From contig CAYQCE010000010.1 in assembly GCA_964415885.1 (NCBI GenBank), positions 12,507 through 76,506 on the forward strand: a stretch of DNA of 64,000 nucleotides, in the 5' to 3' direction. Positions 24,148-32,715 of this stretch are shown here, in pieces; the first letter of the stretch is position 1; the number at the start of each line of letters is the position of its first letter. The DNA comes from CAYQCE01 sp964415885. Its GTDB lineage: Bacteria; Zixibacteria; MSB-5A5; JAABVY01; JAHJOQ01. The notes under the pieces were generated by a model. The model was not told where the DNA came from and ran no database searches. It worked only from the letters and a program-made list of their open reading frames with translations. The position numbers and the translations under genes are program-made.

Positions 24148-25035
24148 ATGGCGGAATTTAGAGAGAAGAAGAAGAAACAGAGACTGAACTGGTGGGATGA
24201 GTGCCCGTCGTATGTGATGGCGCATCAGGACATTGATCTGCTTGACAGGGATGAGCTTCGTCCGGTTAGGCTTCAGCTCGAGCTGATGAAACCGGAGTTG
24301 CTTCTGACGGAGCACAATATCAAGTCGACAATTGTGGTTTTTGGCGGTACCCGAATCATAGAAAAGAGCAAAGCGGAGCGACAGGTTAAGCAGCTCGAGA
24401 AGAAACTCGAGAGATCGCCTGACAACGAAAAGTTGAAGCACAAGCTGAAAGTAGCAAAGAATGTCCTCAAAAAGGCACCGTACTATGATGAGGCCCGCAA
24501 GTTCGCCGCTATTGTCTCAAGCGAGAAGCAGAAGCCGGTCAAGCGTGAGTATGTGATCATAACCGGCGGCGGGCCGGGTATCATGGAGGCCGCGAACAGA
24601 GGTGCATACGAGTCGCGTGCGGTGTCAATCGGCCTGAACATCACACTTCCGATGGAGCAGCACCCGAATCGGTACATTACGCGCGATCTCTGTTTTCAAT
24701 TCAGGTACTTCGCGATCCGCAAGATGCATTTTTTGCTCAGAGCCAAAGCGCTCGTCTCGTTCCCCGGCGGATTTGGTACCCTCGATGAGCTGTTCGAGGC
24801 GCTCACTCTCGTTCAGACGAAGAAGGTCAAGCCGCTGCCGATCATTCTGTTTGGCACCGAGTACTGGAAGAAGATGGTTGATTTCGACTATATGGTGGAT
24901 CAGGGCGTGATTGATCCCGAGGATGCAGAGCTGTTCGAGTATGCTGATACCGCGGCTGAGGCATGGGGGATTATCAAGAGTTTCTACGAGAGGAAGGATG
25001 CCGCCCGCCAGAAAGCGGACGGATTCAAGAGATAG
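24148..25035 (+). CDS. LOG family protein (lysine-decarboxylase-like Rossmann fold)
   Basis: A 295-residue member of the LOG/TIGR00730 family. Characterised members release the base from nucleoside 5'-monophosphates (cytokinin riboside monophosphate phosphoribohydrolase or nucleotide 5'-monophosphate nucleosidase). Motifs: VVFGGTRIIEKS near the N-terminus, VIITGGGPGIMEAANRGA, and the signature FPGGFGTLDELFEALTLVQ with the Arg/Glu site. A charged insertion of about 40 residues after the first strand (KQLEKKLERSPDNEKLKHKL) is longer than in plant LOG proteins. ATG 24148 has GGAG 5 bases upstream. The stop lies 4 bases from the stop of the convergent Wzi-like gene, and no terminator is visible between them. 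Confidence 0.9.
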   Translation: MAEFREKKKKQRLNWWDECPSYVMAHQDIDLLDRDELRPVRLQLELMKPELLLTEHNIKSTIVVFGGTRIIEKSKAERQVKQLEKKLERSPDNEKLKHKLKVAKNVLKKAPYYDEARKFAAIVSSEKQKPVKREYVIITGGGPGIMEAANRGAYESRAVSIGLNITLPMEQHPNRYITRDLCFQFRYFAIRKMHFLLRAKALVSFPGGFGTLDELFEALTLVQTKKVKPLPIILFGTEYWKKMVDFDYMVDQGVIDPEDAELFEYADTAAEAWGIIKSFYERKDAARQKADGFKR

Positions 25036-25039
25036 TGTG

Positions 25040-26581
25040 TCAGAATATTCTTGCTGATGCGGTCAGGGTCAGTCTGCCTTCGAAATACGAGTCATCTTCG
25101 CCCTCGACATTGCCGATGTTCCTCGCGTCGGTGTAGAATCCATCGACGTTTATCCGGACATTGCTGATTCCGAAAAGTAGCGCCGAGACACCATATATAT
25201 CGCGTGTTTCCACCACTCCGGTCGGGAATTTCTCGCTGTATGTCCCCGCCGAGAACAGCCAGGGCCTGGTCCAGTCATCCAGCACATTACCTTCGCCTGC
25301 ATTCTGACGCTCGTAAGATGCGCCGATCCATCCACCGAAGCCGAACCATTTGCGTGCTGAGAGATAGATGCTTTCCCGATCCGGACCGAGTGGATGGCCG
25401 ATCAGTTTGCCGTTATTCAGGTATCGATTCTGATTTCTGCCCTGATTGTAAGTCCAGTTGTTGATTCGTGCGTATTCGAATGAGATATCTACGCCGGATT
25501 CCGCGATTGGATCGGAAACAAAGAAGCCGCCAACATATCCGAGCTCGTTCGGTTCGTCATCGCCCTTGGTTTCTTTCTCGATCTGGAAATCATCCACGAG
25601 GAACTCGCCGTATATCAACACTCCTCGCCTGGGCCTGAAACTGAAATCCAGTGAGATAAATGTGTTATCCTCGTTGTTCTTGTTAAGTTGCTCGCCGTGA
25701 TACCACGTCAGTGGATTCGTGTAGTAAAATTCGATCTGCCGTCCCACGCCGCCGTAGACGACCGATTCGGATAGACCGACGGACAACATATCGATCGGTT
25801 TGATTTCGAGTCGATGCGCGGACAAGTAGCGGTTGATCCGCGCGGGGGCTGTCGAGTCGCCATAGTTGATGAGTGTATGGTACGGGTCGAGAACGGCTGT
25901 TACGGTCGAGTAGCGCAGTGGTCCCCATCTTCCTGTCATCTTAAGCATGTCCATCGACTCCGAATTCGATGACAGCAGCAGATTTCCGCGTCTGCCCGGT
26001 CCCCATTTGGCTTTGTCGCGACCGAATGTCAGTGTCAGATGAGAGAATCCGAATTCGAGATAAGCGTAGTCTATTCGTCCGGCAAGTCCTCTCCAGACCT
26101 TGCCGCTGAAGTCTGGGTCGTTCGCGAGTGACTCGTCGAGCGAGAAGCTCGAGACGGCGGTTATGTTGTCGCTTGGCTTCCAAAACAAATGTCCTGAGAA
26201 TGTCTCGATCGAGTTGGTCGGCGAACCCTCACGCAGGTTGCCCACCGTCGAAATGCCCGCATTCATGCTCGGCATCAATATGCGGCCGCGGTATTCGCGT
26301 ATCGAGGAGCGCATATAGTCCGCCAGACGATGATCGACTTCTGTTTGAAGTCCGTAGTCTATGTCGTCAATGTCGGCGAGGAAGGAATCTATCTCAGCTA
26401 CGCTGAACGGCTTCGTGTTTTCGAAAACCTCGCCGGAACTGTACAGATTGAACAATCGTTCGACTAATGAATACTCGAATGAGCGGAAATCGGAATCGAG
26501 AGGCAGAGTCTGACCATTTACCGAAGAATACGGTGCCGTTCCAATAAGAAGGAGCGACAGCATAACAAGTGTATAGCGCAT
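25040..26581 (-). CDS. Wzi-like outer-membrane beta-barrel protein (second paralogue)
   Basis: A 513-residue exported protein (MRYTLVMLSLLLIGTAPYS as signal peptide) whose body mirrors the protein at 14710-16254. Shared features include FGRDKAKWGPGRRGNLLLSS, the YLSAHRLEIKP strand, LIYGEFLVDDFQIE and HPLGPDRESIYLSARKW. A role in binding or assembling surface polysaccharide is inferred from the Wzi family; other 12-18-strand porins are possible. I chose ATG 26581 because it is followed directly by a good signal peptide and matches the paralogue's length. The frame is open to 26668, where a second hydrophobic stretch would be unusual. The gene is divergent from hemC, sharing the 251-base promoter region. 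Confidence 0.75.
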   Translation of the reverse strand: MRYTLVMLSLLLIGTAPYSSVNGQTLPLDSDFRSFEYSLVERLFNLYSSGEVFENTKPFSVAEIDSFLADIDDIDYGLQTEVDHRLADYMRSSIREYRGRILMPSMNAGISTVGNLREGSPTNSIETFSGHLFWKPSDNITAVSSFSLDESLANDPDFSGKVWRGLAGRIDYAYLEFGFSHLTLTFGRDKAKWGPGRRGNLLLSSNSESMDMLKMTGRWGPLRYSTVTAVLDPYHTLINYGDSTAPARINRYLSAHRLEIKPIDMLSVGLSESVVYGGVGRQIEFYYTNPLTWYHGEQLNKNNEDNTFISLDFSFRPRRGVLIYGEFLVDDFQIEKETKGDDEPNELGYVGGFFVSDPIAESGVDISFEYARINNWTYNQGRNQNRYLNNGKLIGHPLGPDRESIYLSARKWFGFGGWIGASYERQNAGEGNVLDDWTRPWLFSAGTYSEKFPTGVVETRDIYGVSALLFGISNVRINVDGFYTDARNIGNVEGEDDSYFEGRLTLTASARIF

Positions 26582-26832
26582 TCGCTTTATTCCCGTCCTT
26601 TCGATAGTGCCCCAGAGATAGAGCAGCAAAGTCCATGCCTTGAGCATCCGATTGTTAGACGCTTGCACTGCAGTCTGTTACAACGCATGATGATAGTCGG
26701 CTATCGCTGTGAGCCGAGATTTTCTCCGTCCACGCGGGAAATATTTTCCATGTTCATGATCTCCGTTATTGCGCACAGCTTGCAGCGAGCGCGTTGCTTT
26801 GTTTTATTGGCATATAACTGAGAAGGAGACCG

Positions 26833-27738
26833 ATGCGTAAGATTGTCGTTGGAACGAGAGGATCAAAGCTTGCGATGTGGCAGGCGGGGCACATTCTCGA
26901 GAAGCTGACAAAGCTGACAGACATACCGACCGAGCTGAAGATGATCCGTACTGCCGGCGATAAGGACAAAGTGTCCCCATTCTCAGAGATGAAGGGACAG
27001 GGTTTCTTCACCAAGGAGATCGAGTCGGCCCTGCTCTCCGGGGAGATCGATATCGCGGTGCACTCGATGAAAGACCTCGAGACCATCGATCCTGAAGGTT
27101 TGAAGATCGCCGCAATGTGCAGTCGTGAGGACCCGAGGGAGGTTGTTCTTATTCGTCCGAGTGCTCATGACAAATCCGCACCACTCGAGTTATCGCCCGG
27201 TTCGACAGTGGGGTCGTCATCGGCTCGACGCCGCTGTCAGATTCGCGATATCATGAAAGACGTGAAGCTGAGAGATCTTCGCGGAAATGTCCCGACGAGA
27301 GTCCGGAAACTGCGTGACGGGCGGTATGACGCGATAGTCGCTGCGTACGCGGGCCTGAAACGACTTGAGCTCGAACTCGATGATCTCATAGCGAACATCG
27401 TTGATACGGACATTGTTGTACCCGCGCCCGCTCAGGGAGTGCTCGCGATACAGATGAGAACAGATGATACTGACATCGAGAGTGTTGTCTCAAAGCTGAA
27501 TGAACCGGAGGTCGAATCGCAGGTGCGCCTCGAGCGAGGGCTTCTCCGCAAGGTTGGTGGGGGTTGTCGGATGCCGTTCGGTGCGATATCTTCAATCGAT
27601 GGAGACAAGATGTCGCTTCTGGCAGTGCTCGGGATCGGCGAGGAGGACAACTGGAGCGCGGTGCGGAGGGTGTCGGTCAGCGGAACCAGGGCTGAAGATA
27701 TGATAGATCAAGCGCATTCAAAGTTGAAATCGGGTTGA
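26833..27738 (+). CDS. hemC: Porphobilinogen deaminase
   Basis: A 301-residue hydroxymethylbilane synthase that condenses four porphobilinogens in haem biosynthesis. Motifs: VGTRGSKLAMWQ at the N-terminus, catalytic Asp81 in HSMKDLE, the ARRRCQI and LRGNVPTRVRKL arginine-rich binding stretches, and the dipyrromethane-cofactor Cys245 in GGGCRMPFGA. Length is normal. AGGAG lies 5 bases before ATG 26833. It is the first gene of hemC-hemB-hemL on the plus strand. Confidence 0.98.
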   Translation: MRKIVVGTRGSKLAMWQAGHILEKLTKLTDIPTELKMIRTAGDKDKVSPFSEMKGQGFFTKEIESALLSGEIDIAVHSMKDLETIDPEGLKIAAMCSREDPREVVLIRPSAHDKSAPLELSPGSTVGSSSARRRCQIRDIMKDVKLRDLRGNVPTRVRKLRDGRYDAIVAAYAGLKRLELELDDLIANIVDTDIVVPAPAQGVLAIQMRTDDTDIESVVSKLNEPEVESQVRLERGLLRKVGGGCRMPFGAISSIDGDKMSLLAVLGIGEEDNWSAVRRVSVSGTRAEDMIDQAHSKLKSG

Positions 27739-27774
27739 TTATCTTACTTTACGCAGTTTGAATCGGAGGAGACA

Positions 27775-28767
27775 ATGGATGACATGATATACAGACCGCG
27801 CCGTCTTAGACGGAACCGGTTGATTCGAAATCTCGTGGCCGAAACGCAGATCAGAAAGTCCGGTCTGATACAACCGTATTTCGTCTGTGATGGTGTAAAG
27901 ATCAAGCATGAAATCGAATCGATGCCGGGCATATTCCGGGAATCGCCGGATTCTCTTTTGAAATCTGTTTCGCAGGATTTCGAAATCGGGATCGACAATA
28001 TCATGCTATTCGGTGTGCCGGACAACAAGGACGCCGGGGCCTCATCCGCATTCGGTGATGACAATGTCGTGAACCGTGCGATCAAGCTGCTTAAGGACAA
28101 ATTCGCTGAGGATATGTTCATTTCCGCCGACGTATGCCTCTGTGCATATACCGACACCGGTCACTGCGGCATTGTCACAAAAGGCAAAATCGACAATGAT
28201 GCCACGCTTCCGGTTTTGACTCAGATGGCGGTGGATCTCGCAGGGTCCGGCTGCGATTGCGTGGCTCCATCCGATATGATGGATGGTCGTATTGGAGCGA
28301 TTCGCGACGGACTCGACGCGGAGGGTTTCACGGATACGATCATCATGGCGTATTCATCGAAGTACGCTTCCGCATACTATGGGCCGTTTCGCGATGCCGC
28401 CGAGTCCGCGCCACAATATGGCGATCGCAAAAGCTACCAGATGGATCACCGTAATGTGCGCGAAGCGATCAAAGAGGTCGAGCTCGATATCGAGGAGGGT
28501 GCGGATATAGTGATGGTCAAGCCCGCGCTGGCGTATCTCGATGTCATATCCGCTGTTCGGTCCGAATTCGAGCTTCCGGTCGCAGCGTACAATGTCTCGG
28601 GCGAGTACTCGATGATAAAGCTTGCGGCGAAGCAGGGGCTGGTCGATGAAAAGGCGATAGTGCTCGAAAACCTGGCGGCGATTACACGGGCCGGGGCGGA
28701 CATAATTCTCACCTATCATCTAAGAGACATTCTCAAAGAGAGGTGGCTTGATGAGCACACGCGATAA
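27775..28767 (+). CDS. hemB: Delta-aminolevulinic acid dehydratase (porphobilinogen synthase)
   Basis: A 330-residue enzyme that condenses two 5-aminolevulinates into porphobilinogen. The metal-site segment is DVCLCAYTDTGHCG with Cys121, Cys123 and Cys131, which indicates a zinc-dependent form. The Schiff-base lysines are Lys196 in YSSKYASAYYGPFRDA and Lys249 in MVKPAL. Length is normal. It begins 36 bases after hemC and overlaps the start of hemL by 17 bases, so hemB and hemL are translationally linked. GGAGG precedes the ATG. Confidence 0.98.
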   Translation: MDDMIYRPRRLRRNRLIRNLVAETQIRKSGLIQPYFVCDGVKIKHEIESMPGIFRESPDSLLKSVSQDFEIGIDNIMLFGVPDNKDAGASSAFGDDNVVNRAIKLLKDKFAEDMFISADVCLCAYTDTGHCGIVTKGKIDNDATLPVLTQMAVDLAGSGCDCVAPSDMMDGRIGAIRDGLDAEGFTDTIIMAYSSKYASAYYGPFRDAAESAPQYGDRKSYQMDHRNVREAIKEVELDIEEGADIVMVKPALAYLDVISAVRSEFELPVAAYNVSGEYSMIKLAAKQGLVDEKAIVLENLAAITRAGADIILTYHLRDILKERWLDEHTR

Positions 28768-30034
28768 GTCAGCCAAGATATTCGAAAGAGCGAAGAAAGT
28801 CATTCCGGGCGGTGTTTCTTCACCCGTTCGGGCATTCAAGGCTGTGGGCGGCGATCCCCTGGTAATTGAAAGAGGCGATGGAGCGTACATTTTCGATGCT
28901 GATGGCAATCGGTATCTCGATCTCTGCTCGTCGTGGGGACCGCTGATACTCGGGCATGCGCACCCGAAAGTTATCGAGGCGGTCAAAGCAGCGGTCGATC
29001 GGGGAATGACATTCGGTACCGCTACCGAAGCTGAGGTCAAACTCGCCGAGCTGATCTGCTTGAAAGTCGATGCAGTGGACACCGTGCGATTCGTGTCTTC
29101 CGGTACGGAAGCGGTCATGTCTGCGGTGCGCGTAGCGCGCGGCTATACCGGCAAAGACAAGATTGTCAAGTTCGCCGGCTGCTACCACGGCCACACCGAC
29201 TATCTGCTCGTTTCCGCCGGTTCCGGCCTTGCCACTTTCGGGACACCGTCATCGAAAGGAGTACCGGAGGATTTTGCGAAGCACACGCTCGTTGCGGAAC
29301 TCGATGACGAGGAGGCGGTGCAGAGACTGTTCGAGGAGTTCGGCGAGGATATCGCGGCGATACTGATTGAGCCAATTCCGGCGAATAACGGTCTTCTGAA
29401 TCAGCGCCCGGACTATCTCCGATTTCTGAGAGACATTACGAACAAGTATGAATCGCTTCTGATATTCGATGAGGTGATTTCGGGCTTTAGAATCGGATGG
29501 GGCGGAGCTTCCGCACTGTATGAGATCGAGCCGGATCTTGTGACATACGGTAAGGTGATCGGCGGCGGGATGCCAGTCGGAGCTTTCGGTGGAAAACGTG
29601 AGATCATGGATGTCCTCGCGCCAAACGGCGCAGTCTACCAGGCGGGAACGCTTTCCGCGAATCCGGTTGCAATGACCGCCGGACTCGCCACTCTCGAAGT
29701 GATTGAGTCTGAGGATGTCCACTCCAAGGTAGAGAATACCTCGTCGGCATTTGCCGATGCGCTGACTGATGCTCTGTCGGACGCAGACGCAAGCGTGATC
29801 CGGGCCGGTTCGATAGTCTGGATCGCGCTGCAGGAGAAAGCACCGCGGAGCGCATTCGACATCGAGTCAGCGGGAATAGACAAATACAATAGAGCGTACA
29901 ATTCGATCCTCGAACAGGGGATATATCTGCCGCCATCGGGATATGAAGTGATGTTCGTGAGTTCGGCTCACACGGAAGAGCAATTGACGGAGGCTGCAAA
30001 CAAGTTAGCGGACGCACTAAGAGCGCAGTTTTAG
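28751..30034 (+). CDS. hemL: Glutamate-1-semialdehyde 2,1-aminomutase
   Basis: A 427-residue PLP enzyme that converts glutamate-1-semialdehyde to 5-aminolevulinate, which shows that the organism uses the C5 route. Motifs: VIPGGVSSPVRAFK at the start, RFVSSGTEAVMSA for cofactor phosphate, FDEVISGFR (Asp240), PLP Lys268 in TYGKVIGGGMPVGAFGG, and AGTLSANPVAM near the C-terminus. I chose ATG 28751 (GAGG about 8 bases upstream) over the TTG at 28748. It is the last gene of the cluster and is followed by a strong terminator. hemA and hemD are not adjacent. Confidence 0.98.
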   Translation: MSTRDKSAKIFERAKKVIPGGVSSPVRAFKAVGGDPLVIERGDGAYIFDADGNRYLDLCSSWGPLILGHAHPKVIEAVKAAVDRGMTFGTATEAEVKLAELICLKVDAVDTVRFVSSGTEAVMSAVRVARGYTGKDKIVKFAGCYHGHTDYLLVSAGSGLATFGTPSSKGVPEDFAKHTLVAELDDEEAVQRLFEEFGEDIAAILIEPIPANNGLLNQRPDYLRFLRDITNKYESLLIFDEVISGFRIGWGGASALYEIEPDLVTYGKVIGGGMPVGAFGGKREIMDVLAPNGAVYQAGTLSANPVAMTAGLATLEVIESEDVHSKVENTSSAFADALTDALSDADASVIRAGSIVWIALQEKAPRSAFDIESAGIDKYNRAYNSILEQGIYLPPSGYEVMFVSSAHTEEQLTEAANKLADALRAQF

Positions 30035-30056
30035 ATGCGAATGAACAAAGAGCAAA

Positions 30057-30096
30057 CAAAAACGCGCAGGCCGTAATGACCTGCGCGTTTCTATTT
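30057..30096. terminator. Bidirectional terminator between hemL and the deiminase gene
   Basis: Perfect 10-bp arms aacgcgcagg (30061-30070) and cctgcgcgtt (30080-30089) with a 9-base loop. On the plus strand tttctattt follows, and on the minus strand the stem is followed by tttttgtttgctc. It serves both convergent genes. Confidence 0.9.
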
Positions 30097-30119
30097 GCAC
30101 TCTTACCTGACCGTAAATG

Positions 30120-32543
30120 CTACGGGCATTCAGAGCAGGGTGCCGGGCCGCCGCCGAAGACATACGCTATCAGATGAACCACGTCATCGATATCGATTCC
30201 TCCGACACAGTTGGAATTTCCTGCCTCGACCGGGTACGGCGCTGTTCCGCTGGTGAAGACATAGTTGATGAGCATGACGATATCGTCTATGTCAATACCG
30301 CCGTTGCCGTTGACATTCCCGCATGTGTATACGAACAGGTTGAAATCTGTGCTGTCGGACGATGCCTCGTCTGCGACTGTCACGCCTATCGTCAATACCT
30401 CATACAGGTCGGGCGCCACGCCGGTTAGTGTGTCATTCACGACCGATATCCATCCCGGATAACCGCTGTATGTGATCGTGAAAACCGTATCATCGGCGTC
30501 GATTATCTCCGGGGAGTATGCGAATGTCTCAGTATTACGGCAGAACATCGTGTCGGGCTCGACAACCGTAACAGGCAGGTTGACGTCGTTCACGGTTATA
30601 TCAGCATATTGCGTATCTGCATATTCGCCGTCATCCGCGATAAACATGACGGAGTACAGCCCTTCCTGGAAATAGTCGGGATTGAACACAAAACGCCCGG
30701 TGCTGTTGCCATAGTCATTGAACGTTGCGTTGTCCGGCATATTCAAGCATGTCAACTCCGGATCGGTTCCGTCGGGATCATCGGAGAAGACATAGAAGCT
30801 GAGCGTCTGGCCCTCGTCCACTTCCTTATCGGCAATCTCATCCATCGTCGGAGGCAGGTTGACATTCTGCACGGTTATAGTAACTGTAATCGTGTCATCC
30901 TCGAAACCGTCCGTAGCGACAAACTTTGGATAGTAACTACCGGCCTGCGCGTATGTCGGTGTGAACGAGAAGTCACCAGTGCCGTCTCCGTTGTCCTCGA
31001 ACACGGAGTTCGTCGGTAGATTCAAGGCGCTCAGAGCCGGTATGGTGCCGTCCGGATCGGAGGCAGTCACGCGGAAATGCAGGGAATCACCCTCGATCAC
31101 CGTCTGCGGATTTATTGCGACGAACTGCGGCGGGTCATTGACGAGTAGTACCTCGTACTCATGCGCCCATGCCTCGCCGATGAATGGATGCGTCTCGACT
31201 CGTCCTGAATTGTCGGCTGCTTTGACGAAATAGTTGACAGTCGTGCCAAGTGACTGTACTGGAAGGTATGCCTCGAATGTGTCCGGATGAGCCGTTGCCG
31301 ACAGGAGCATCGAGGTGTACGCTCCACCGTCTATGCTGTAGTACACCTTAAGCGAATCTGTAATCAGGCCGGTCTGCGAACAGTCCTGAATGACAACCTG
31401 AAGGTGGCGCACGCTCAGCGTGTCCTCGGTATCCTGCAGGGGAACGTGATGCACCCGGAGCATCTCGCGATCCGGTACTCCCATCGCACGGCAGTGTATG
31501 GCGTCATCATCGAGCCATGAGCCGTCGAAGCCGATCACCTCGTAACCGGGCATAGCGTCCTCGTACGTCTGAAGAGCTACCGCATCCCACGATGAGTTGA
31601 AAGTCGGCACGAAAACCTTGTCGTTGAGAATTATCGAATTCGTATAAGCGGTGCCGTACGGGCAGTAGACACGCACGACAGTGTACGGCTCCCCCCACGA
31701 TGACGTCATCTGGGAAAGCTGATCCGCGCGATCGTTCAGGAGGTCGTGGCTGTAGTCGCCGGACGGTACATCCTTCACGAGAACTGTCGTGGGATTCAGG
31801 AATTTCGCCCAGCAGTCGATGTGGTGAATTCCGCTGTACTCGATGTAGTCCAAAACCTCGTACTGGTTACCGAGATACTCGAGCATGATAGAGTCAACTT
31901 CTGCATCTGTCAGGCTTGGGTTCTCGTTGTAAACGAGCTCGGTCGACATCGATACGCCGAGTCCGTCCGACATATGATTCCCGCCTGTTGTAGTCAGGTC
32001 CATACCATAAACGGACATGCCCCAGAGTGAGCCGACTACCGATGGAATCAGATCATCCTGCGGACGCGGGCGGTTATAGATATGATCGACAATCTCCATG
32101 GACTCGTCGCTGAAGATGAACCATGGACCGTAATCCCTTGTCCAGTATGTATTTGTGGAGGCGATTATCCACTCGCAGTTGTCCATGTTCACGCCGTTTG
32201 ACTGGTAGGCGCTCTCTGCGTTCTGCTGGGATGATGCTGAGCCGCAGATCGTCCATACGGTTACTGTATTCGAATACTCGGCTATCAAGTCATAGGGTAT
32301 TCCGAGCGGCCAGCGGATAATCACGCCCTCGGAGGGTTCCCACTCGGCCGGATTTCGTATAAATCCCCCGGTGGGAGGATCGGTTCGCTCATGCATGATT
32401 CCGATTTCATCGAGACGGGTCATCTCTTCCGGAGTCAGCCCAATCGATTCAGGATGGTAGATATCCTCCTCGGCAGCGTAAAGCAATGCGGAACATGCGA
32501 TTAGAATGCCGAGTGAAAGCAGTAGCAGTCTGGCGGGTTTCAT
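30120..32543 (-). CDS. Secreted PPAD-like peptidylarginine deiminase with cadherin-like repeats and dockerin pair
   Basis: An 807-residue exported enzyme of the agmatine deiminase / bacterial peptidylarginine deiminase superfamily, which hydrolyses arginine guanidine groups to citrulline. A signal peptide covers residues 1-24. The catalytic domain is about 45-400: Asp137 in WTRDYGPW, His241 and Asp243 in HHIDCWAKF, Asn302 in AYTNSIIL and nucleophile Cys351 in AIHCRAMG. Arg158 and Arg160 in YNRPRPQDD sit where the Porphyromonas enzyme has the pair that grips a C-terminal arginine. Three or so Ig/cadherin-like domains follow (about 470-735; NLPPTMDEIADKEVDEG). The end is a dockerin-like pair (about 738-800) with the tail PCSECP. 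AGGAG lies 5 bases before ATG 32543. The gene is monocistronic and convergent with hemL. Confidence 0.9.
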   Translation of the reverse strand: MKPARLLLLSLGILIACSALLYAAEEDIYHPESIGLTPEEMTRLDEIGIMHERTDPPTGGFIRNPAEWEPSEGVIIRWPLGIPYDLIAEYSNTVTVWTICGSASSQQNAESAYQSNGVNMDNCEWIIASTNTYWTRDYGPWFIFSDESMEIVDHIYNRPRPQDDLIPSVVGSLWGMSVYGMDLTTTGGNHMSDGLGVSMSTELVYNENPSLTDAEVDSIMLEYLGNQYEVLDYIEYSGIHHIDCWAKFLNPTTVLVKDVPSGDYSHDLLNDRADQLSQMTSSWGEPYTVVRVYCPYGTAYTNSIILNDKVFVPTFNSSWDAVALQTYEDAMPGYEVIGFDGSWLDDDAIHCRAMGVPDREMLRVHHVPLQDTEDTLSVRHLQVVIQDCSQTGLITDSLKVYYSIDGGAYTSMLLSATAHPDTFEAYLPVQSLGTTVNYFVKAADNSGRVETHPFIGEAWAHEYEVLLVNDPPQFVAINPQTVIEGDSLHFRVTASDPDGTIPALSALNLPTNSVFEDNGDGTGDFSFTPTYAQAGSYYPKFVATDGFEDDTITVTITVQNVNLPPTMDEIADKEVDEGQTLSFYVFSDDPDGTDPELTCLNMPDNATFNDYGNSTGRFVFNPDYFQEGLYSVMFIADDGEYADTQYADITVNDVNLPVTVVEPDTMFCRNTETFAYSPEIIDADDTVFTITYSGYPGWISVVNDTLTGVAPDLYEVLTIGVTVADEASSDSTDFNLFVYTCGNVNGNGGIDIDDIVMLINYVFTSGTAPYPVEAGNSNCVGGIDIDDVVHLIAYVFGGGPAPCSECP

Positions 32544-32715
32544 TCACTCTCCTATCTCTCGTATGATGCTATATCAAAGATTCCGATATTTCGGATGGTA
32601 AACGTAGATGAAGTACTTCCCGTAATATAGCCCAAATGTAGATTTTGGCAAGGCATAAGAGGGTGCCGAGCCGGTCTGATTCGGAATTGCGCAGTAATCC
32701 CCAATTTGAAACCCG

